Of a stretch of 64,000 nt of DNA, positions 63,501 to 64,000 are shown piece after piece. The notes under the pieces were generated by a model. It did not search any database and was not told the DNA's origin. It was given only the letters and a program-made list of their open reading frames with translations. The position numbers and the translations under genes were made by a program. The stretch's first letter is position 1. The number at the start of each line of letters is the position of its first letter. This DNA comes from Symbiodinium natans (lineage: Eukaryota; Sar; Dinophyceae; Suessiales; Symbiodiniaceae), in assembly GCA_905221605.1 (NCBI GenBank), contig CAJNDS010000180.1, positions 394,501 to 458,500 of the forward strand, read 5' to 3'.

Positions 63501-64000
63501 CGACCCAGAAAAGGCTTCAGAGTTTCAACCCTGAACCCTTAACCCTACACCCCAAACCCTAAACCCTTAACCCTACACCCCAAACCCTAAACCCCTAAAA
63601 CCTGTTCAGAGTCCACCCTGGAGGCCATTAAAGTCGTGCTGCCGGGGCAGTTGCATGGGGCGCAGTCACTGCTCAACAATACCCCGATGGAGTACAAGCA
63701 GCCAGCCTCGAACAAGTCCGGGATTTTGGCCATTTCGGGCACAGGATTTCGGGCCCCTTCTGTTGTGACAAGAGCGAAGAACTACATTGCTGTGGAGGGC
63801 GATGTTGCGGCAGTCCACGGATTACGATCGACTCGAAAAAAGGCACAAATTCGAAGATGGCGGGGTCACTGGTCATTACACAATGTGCTTCGTGCTCGAC
63901 CCTTCGCGTTCCTGTAGTCAAGGGCTCTTGGAATGTGGGCTGCAGCACCTGCGATGAAGACGCCGAAAACCCGGGCGGTTTCGAACTCGGGGCCACATGC
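51432..64000 (+). CDS. PKG: cGMP-dependent protein kinase (PKG)-like gene, regulatory half (overview)
   Basis: Gene-level entry. Successive + exons carry cyclic-nucleotide-binding-domain (cNBD) pieces in the right order: RKFILKVLQKHFVFGNLDDD (pre-domain helix), EEVIFSQDEVGDCFVAA, AKHSFGELAMLYSV joined to PRTATVTSKEKGVLWKMD (cNBD1 with phosphate-binding cassette FGELA...PRTA); MSKEEKSVLATACSVQNF, FAAGD joined to VILREGEVGEWMFIVIEG (cNBD2); VDYFKELAEAELHK joined to VVDKFEETSFPPLGT and IVSAGAPAQLIVVVAGQAKM (cNBD3, degenerate); IKVVLPGQLHGAQSLLNN (cNBD4-like). Alveolate PKGs are known to have four cNBDs before the kinase; that layout fits. The kinase domain is not in the window. PKG sits at membranes or in the cytosol and is switched on by cGMP. 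Where the gene starts is uncertain (an ATG at 51432 is one candidate). Confidence 0.75.
51631..51763 (+). CDS. Probable exon with a GC donor into CCCTAAA
   Basis: GGTTTCAG|G, reads VYVLELSEAFVPVPGPFLGG, LVWVFLRSAALSREGARALG, ASFR; ends CGGG|GCCCTAAACCC (GC donor) or earlier at GAAG|GTGCCC. Confidence 0.55.
51767..51862 (-). repeat. CCCTAAA array with a CCCTGAA core
   Basis: CCCTAAA units flank eight tandem CCCTGAA units. Confidence 0.95.
51932..52089 (+). CDS. Two small exons around a family A element
   Basis: 51932-51951 reads IATRLG, ending GGG|GACGAA; 52056-52089 reads VSIYPTHSDFT after CCCCAAG|, donor ACAG|GTGAAT. Phase 0/0 across the element. Confidence 0.45.
51952..52055. mobile_element. 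TIR family A element (putative GA-AG introner)
   Basis: |GACGAAATGAACCCTAAAAG, GGTTTCTGGTTCATATACC, GGGTATATGACCCC, TTTTAGGGTTCATTTAGTCC, CCAAG|. Confidence 0.75.
52092..52290 (+). CDS. Possible exon
   Basis: Open frame reads NMVQAIHAVIMCMNPFPLLR, AAFSDLHDSREHAAYGVPAI, AFAHALFGLEMYHGCC; GC3 about 62%, helical. Splice sites unclear. Confidence 0.35.
52375..52487. mobile_element. TIR family D element, tandem or extended copy
   Basis: AACCTTTAACCTTTGGGGTT ACC and a second AACCTTTAACCTTTTGGGTT block, with a GGGCTAACCTTT end. Confidence 0.5.
53041..53169 (+). CDS. Coding exon
   Basis: CTGAGCAG|G, exactly 43 codons: VIQSWLGKAGWQDFVPVRIH, IEISATVLGGMGSCAAALSG, KNK; donor AAG|GTTCAA. Phase 0/0. 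Family unknown; upstream of the first cNBD. Confidence 0.6.
53465..53578. mobile_element. TIR family J element with near-perfect long TIRs
   Basis: CATATGGGTGGTTGACAAAATGATGATCCC-type left arm and its complement (GGGACCATCATTTAGACAAC, CACCCATATG) at the right, about 30 bp each, around GGGGTACCCTAAATATAAGG. The best inverted repeat in the window. Confidence 0.85.
53666..53758. mobile_element. TIR family K element, copy 2
   Basis: GTCATAGTGGGGTAACATGT, GTACTTGAACTCAATAAGG, ACTATCCCAACCATGAACTAG-type right end. Confidence 0.65.
53835..53920 (+). CDS. Candidate exon ending at a family Q element
   Basis: TGCGACAG|G, reads CLVPPPGSKLEHVLTSQRRQ then TPSSACLR, followed by |GTTGCTTAAG. Confidence 0.45.
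53921..54066. mobile_element. TIR family Q element (GTTGCTTAAGAACCCCC ends)
   Basis: GTTGCTTAAGAAC(C)n at the left and (G)nTTCTTAAGCAAATAG at the right, with an AT-rich middle (AAAGAATATGTATTACTATG). Starts GT and ends TAG, so it could be an entire intron. A right-end fragment also occurs at about 47172-47195. Confidence 0.7.
54106..54240 (+). CDS. Probable exon
   Basis: TCAACAG|G, reads HCDSNIGHALRILATQDVTQ, QFLLKSQSFKRSNRTMHGDA, PC. Composition coding-like; 3' edge uncertain. Confidence 0.5.
54449..54545 (+). repeat. CT-rich low-complexity stretch
   Basis: About 95 bp of mostly C and T (CCTCCCCCTCCCTCCTCCTC...). It could serve as an extended polypyrimidine tract. Confidence 0.8.
54683..54933 (+). 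CDS. Long exon, basic Ser/Arg-rich
   Basis: CTCCCCAG|G, reads VSGEVELLLYCTRSPNKQAR, RQPCSPRQSNPVGSWYRSAG, RKANKLQRVVRGGGKDSLWR, ending CGAAGTCG|GTAAAG. About 83 codons, disordered-looking; an N-terminal linker of the PKG-like protein is one possibility. Confidence 0.55.
54972..55000 (+). CDS. Possible micro-exon
   Basis: GGAAAG|G, reads LLRSRQWLA, donor CAG|GTACAG; phase fits the previous exon (CG+G). Confidence 0.4.
55015..55328. mobile_element. TIR family L element, copy 2, containing telomere-type blocks
   Basis: GGTTCTTTGTAGGGAATGAG GGAATGAGGG at the left; CCCTCATTCCCTCATTCCCT ACTAAGAACC at the right. GAATGAGGGCCCTATAT is duplicated internally, and TTTAGGG, poly-G and CCCTAAA blocks lie inside, making a roughly 310-bp palindrome-like element. 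Confidence 0.7.
55400..55540 (+). repeat. Variant array TTTAATTAGGG / GTGTAGGG / TTTAGGG
   Basis: A higher-order mix in which TTTAATTAGGG and GTGTAGGG recur in the same order two to three times. Confidence 0.9.
55704..55779. mobile_element. TIR family B element, internally shortened
   Basis: TTGGGATGTCCCCCTTATAC, GAACAGTCCTTAGTAGGGGT, TTTGTATAAGGGCAACATTG, CAA. 76 bp. It lies just upstream of the PKG pre-domain exon. Confidence 0.65.
55808..55909 (+). CDS. PKG: PKG-like exon: helix before cNBD1
   Basis: GCCGCTAAG|G, reads VSAENRKFILKVLQKHFVFG then NLDDDPWPSCMCIS; donor TCA|GTGTAA or CCAA|GTTGCA. PKG cNBDs begin with (K/R)..I..(A/V)L..(N/H).(F/V)..(N)L; RKFILKVLQKHFVFGNLDD fits well. Confidence 0.7.
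56460..56496 (+). CDS. Possible short exon
   Basis: GCTTTGCAG|G, reads FLPCKVLDSRCL, donor CTT|GTTAAG. It would fall between the helix and the first strands of cNBD1. Confidence 0.4.
56756..56806 (+). CDS. PKG: PKG-like exon: cNBD1 beta strands
   Basis: CCCCAG|G, exactly 17 codons EEVIFSQDEVGDCFVAA, strong donor GCA|GTGAGC. Matches (E)(V/I)I..QG(D/E).GD.(F/C)(Y/F)(V/I) of cNBDs, with the usual G replaced by D at QDEVGD. Confidence 0.8.
56865..57019. mobile_element. TIR family B element with 8-bp TSD and a telomere array inserted into it
   Basis: Flanked by ACTTAGCA at 56857-56864 and 57020-57027. Ends TGGGAGGTGCCCCCCTTATA and GGGGGAACATCCCA. A CCCTAAA array (about 56930-56985) splits it, with GTTAGTATAA repeated on both sides (56919-56930 and 56994-57005). 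Confidence 0.8.
57159..57270. mobile_element. TIR family B element
   Basis: TTGGGATGTTCCCCCCTTAT, GAACATTCCTTAATGGAAAT, GACTGTTAGTATAAAGGAGG; right TIR decayed. Confidence 0.65.
57568..57640. mobile_element. TIR family I element
   Basis: GGTACCCTTTACCCTCTTTT TTTGG at the left; CCAAAGAAGGGTGCCCTTAT at the right. Confidence 0.55.
57725..57801 (+). CDS. PKG: PKG-like exon: cNBD1 phosphate-binding cassette, apparent GC donor
   Basis: CCTTTGCAG|G, reads VCVGSTAVRQLRAKHSFGEL then AMLYSV. If spliced at AGCGT|GCGACC (GC donor), the codon GT+G joins to PRTATV, giving the canonical FGELAMLYSVPRTATV. Any GT donor nearby breaks the frame or inserts extra residues. Confidence 0.8.
58130..58212 (-). repeat. 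CCCTAAA array
   Basis: Eleven perfect units ending 13 nt before a PKG exon acceptor. Confidence 0.95.
58226..58303 (+). CDS. PKG: PKG-like exon: end of cNBD1
   Basis: ATCCCAAG|G, reads PRTATVTSKEKGVLWKMDAD then QFRAS; donor CATG|GTCTCA. PR(T/A)ATV.....G.LW.(L/M)D...FR is the classic PKG/PKA end of a cNBD; the Arg of PRTA contacts the cyclic phosphate. Confidence 0.85.
58421..58522. mobile_element. TIR family B element, well preserved
   Basis: TGGGATGTTCCCCCCTGATA, CTAACAGCTCCTTAGTCGGG, ATTAAGGACTGTTAGTATAA, GGGGGAAGATCCCA. Confidence 0.75.
59300..59402 (+). CDS. PKG: PKG-like exon: start of cNBD2
   Basis: ACCCAAG|G, reads LEFFEADSNYRHMSKEEKSV then LATACSVQNFAAGD; donor GAT|GTAACT. The same frame is open far upstream, so the 5' edge could be earlier. 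Joins in phase 0 to the next exon to give FAAGDVILREGE. Confidence 0.75.
59403..59508 (+). mobile_element. 106-bp intron consisting mainly of a family D element
   Basis: GTAACTTAG...AACCTTTAACCTTTTTGGGG...TTCCCAAAGCTTAACC...ACTAAG|. Both exon junctions are fixed by the cNBD2 reading frame, so this is a good case of a TIR element occupying a whole intron. Confidence 0.7.
59509..59623 (+). CDS. PKG: PKG-like exon: cNBD2 beta barrel
   Basis: CAACTAAG|G, reads VILREGEVGEWMFIVIEGTV then KIVDQLLGGFREKVLREP; donor CCTC|GTAGAC. I(I/L)R(E/Q)GE.G(D/E).(F/M)(Y/F)I(I/V)..G.V is the cNBD signature. Confidence 0.85.
59950..60100 (+). CDS. Possible exon, end of cNBD2
   Basis: Frame reads GATAVDKVTLSLTELCAGPS then PYASCTLGRRVLCHINGINH, GC3-rich at the start. 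It would be in the right place for the end of cNBD2, but the expected FGE...R.A cassette is not evident between 59624 and here. Confidence 0.4.
60314..60400. mobile_element. TIR family E element
   Basis: GCGGGACCCTATAATAGACC, GGACTCCCTTGCAATCAGGA, TACCCCTAATTTCGGAAACC. Confidence 0.6.
60423..60532 (-). repeat. CCCTAAA/CCCCAAA array
   Basis: CCCTAAA units flanking a CCCCAAA core. Confidence 0.95.
60887..60978. mobile_element. TIR family F element, copy 2
   Basis: GGGGTCGGAATAATTACTAA, GGGTCCCTTTATAAATGTAC, CCCTATTCTAACTATTCAGG. Confidence 0.6.
61286..61336 (+). CDS. PKG: PKG-like exon: start of cNBD3
   Basis: GGTTGTTGAG|G, exactly 17 codons VEHVDYFKELAEAELHK, donor AAG|GTGACT. Joined directly to 61656 (phase 0/0) it reads ELHKVVDKFEETSF, a textbook cNBD helix-strand transition. 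Confidence 0.8.
61488..61645. mobile_element. TIR family C element inside a PKG intron
   Basis: ACTTGGAGGTTCAGGGTACT at the left, AAGTATCCTGAACCTTCAAG at the right, with a short AACCCCACACCCTAAACCC insert. It lies within the intron 61337-61655. Confidence 0.8.
61656..61699 (+). CDS. PKG: PKG-like exon: cNBD3
   Basis: CCAACAG|G, reads VVDKFEETSFPPLG; donor GAAC|GTGCCT. AC+G joins the next exon as T, giving PPLGTIVSAGAP. Confidence 0.75.
61938..62055. mobile_element. TIR family P element
   Basis: GTACCAGGATGGGC (61938-61951) and GCCCATCCTGGTAC (62042-62055) are perfect 14-bp inverted repeats. A CCCTAAA-type block lies inside the right half. Confidence 0.75.
62206..62268 (+). CDS. PKG: PKG-like exon: cNBD3 strands (degenerate)
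   Basis: GACGCTCAG|G, reads IVSAGAPAQLIVVVAGQAK. It keeps the I(V/I)..G......(V/I)(V/I)..G.(A/V) pattern. No GT donor follows closely; GC (CAG|GCCAAG or AAGAT|GCCCC) is likely, which leaves the 3' edge open. Confidence 0.65.
62285..62395. repeat. (AATAAG/AATAAT)n microsatellite
   Basis: About 110 bp of purine-rich AAT/AAG triplets. Confidence 0.9.
62481..62541 (+). CDS. Possible exon
   Basis: CCTCACAG|, reads IPDRASLRSAWAEDVVKRSL then S; donor TCAAG|GTCAAG. Confidence 0.4.
62652..62711 (+). CDS. Coding exon, possibly cNBD3 cassette
   Basis: TGGGCACAG|G, exactly 20 codons VAILGPDAEEVQDAAILEKQ, donor CAG|GTGCTG, phase 0/0. L.P......(A)(A/L)(I/L)L resembles a cNBD cassette lacking FGE, as expected if cNBD3 no longer binds nucleotide. 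Confidence 0.6.
63018..63255 (+). CDS. Probable long exon
   Basis: GCATCGCAG|G, reads GMRTPVTPKIIYSVECLNWP, ..., GFFKGDLREAAQ, strong donor CAA|GTAAGG. RTPVT at the start resembles the R(T/A)A(T/S)V step of a cNBD. Confidence 0.5.
63327..63600. repeat. TTTAGGG array (63330-63388) and CCCTAAA/CCCCAAA blocks (63525-63600)
   Basis: Two opposite-orientation telomere-type blocks bracket a CT-rich stretch between two PKG exons. Confidence 0.9.
63610..63758 (+). CDS. PKG: PKG-like exon: cNBD4 cassette
   Basis: CCTGTTCAG|AG, reads STLEAIKVVLPGQLHGAQSL then LNNTPMEYKQPASNKSGI. (V)(L)..G...G..(S/A)L(L)(N)(N).P......A(S/T) is the cassette layout, with FGE replaced by LHG. 3' edge uncertain. Confidence 0.65.
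63946..64000 (+). CDS. Coding exon running off the window
   Basis: GGGCTGCAG|C, reads TCDEDAENPGGFELGATC with very high GC3 to the last base. Presumably continues the PKG-like gene. Confidence 0.55.

Overview
The window looks like nuclear DNA of an alveolate with a large, repeat-rich genome, most likely a dinoflagellate. Reasons: more than 100 interstitial TTTAGGG/CCCTAAA (plant/alveolate-type telomere) tracts in both orientations; every gene fragment I can read is on the + strand, as expected of a unidirectional gene array; exons are very short (about 20-250 bp) with GC-rich third codon positions; acceptors are mostly AG|G; several donors appear to be GC or GA instead of GT. All of this is read by eye. 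No homology search was possible, so exon edges are approximate and many weaker exons are tentative.

Layout. (1) About 0.5-26 kb: more than 40 candidate exons. The clearest read in order as the C-terminal part of a VPS13-family (chorein/bridge-like lipid-transfer) protein: the WLID and PRYVVVN segments of the adaptor-binding region, a W/SHR-type region, then the VPS13 C-terminal signatures (MTFDKEYAAR, KPIEGAKTDGVGGF, RVRQPRALYGP). The 5' part lies outside the window. (2) About 26-51.3 kb: many further + strand exons of one or more genes I cannot name. One exon (35.1 kb) resembles a dysferlin (DysF) domain, and several short exons in 43-48 kb look like degenerate copies of each other. A stop codon near 51,315 may end this unit. 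(3) About 51.4 kb to the end: a cGMP-dependent protein kinase (PKG)-like gene. Successive exons spell out pieces of at least three, probably four, cyclic-nucleotide-binding domains (cNBDs). The kinase domain would lie beyond the window.

Between exons, introns contain telomere-type tracts, microsatellites and at least 16 families of short (about 60-300 bp) terminal-inverted-repeat (TIR) elements. Several of these start and end at apparent splice junctions: family A starts at GA or GC after ...GGG and ends CCCCAAG|, and family O starts GTAATCC at the end of an exon. Three family B copies have 8-bp target-site duplications (TSDs). Six telomere-type tracts are flanked by short direct duplications, some splitting TIR elements. 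My main hypothesis is that the introns are populated by introners (intron-generating, non-autonomous DNA transposons) and by a second class of inserted telomeric-repeat blocks that can supply splice donors (G|GTTTAGGG or G|GCCCTAAA).
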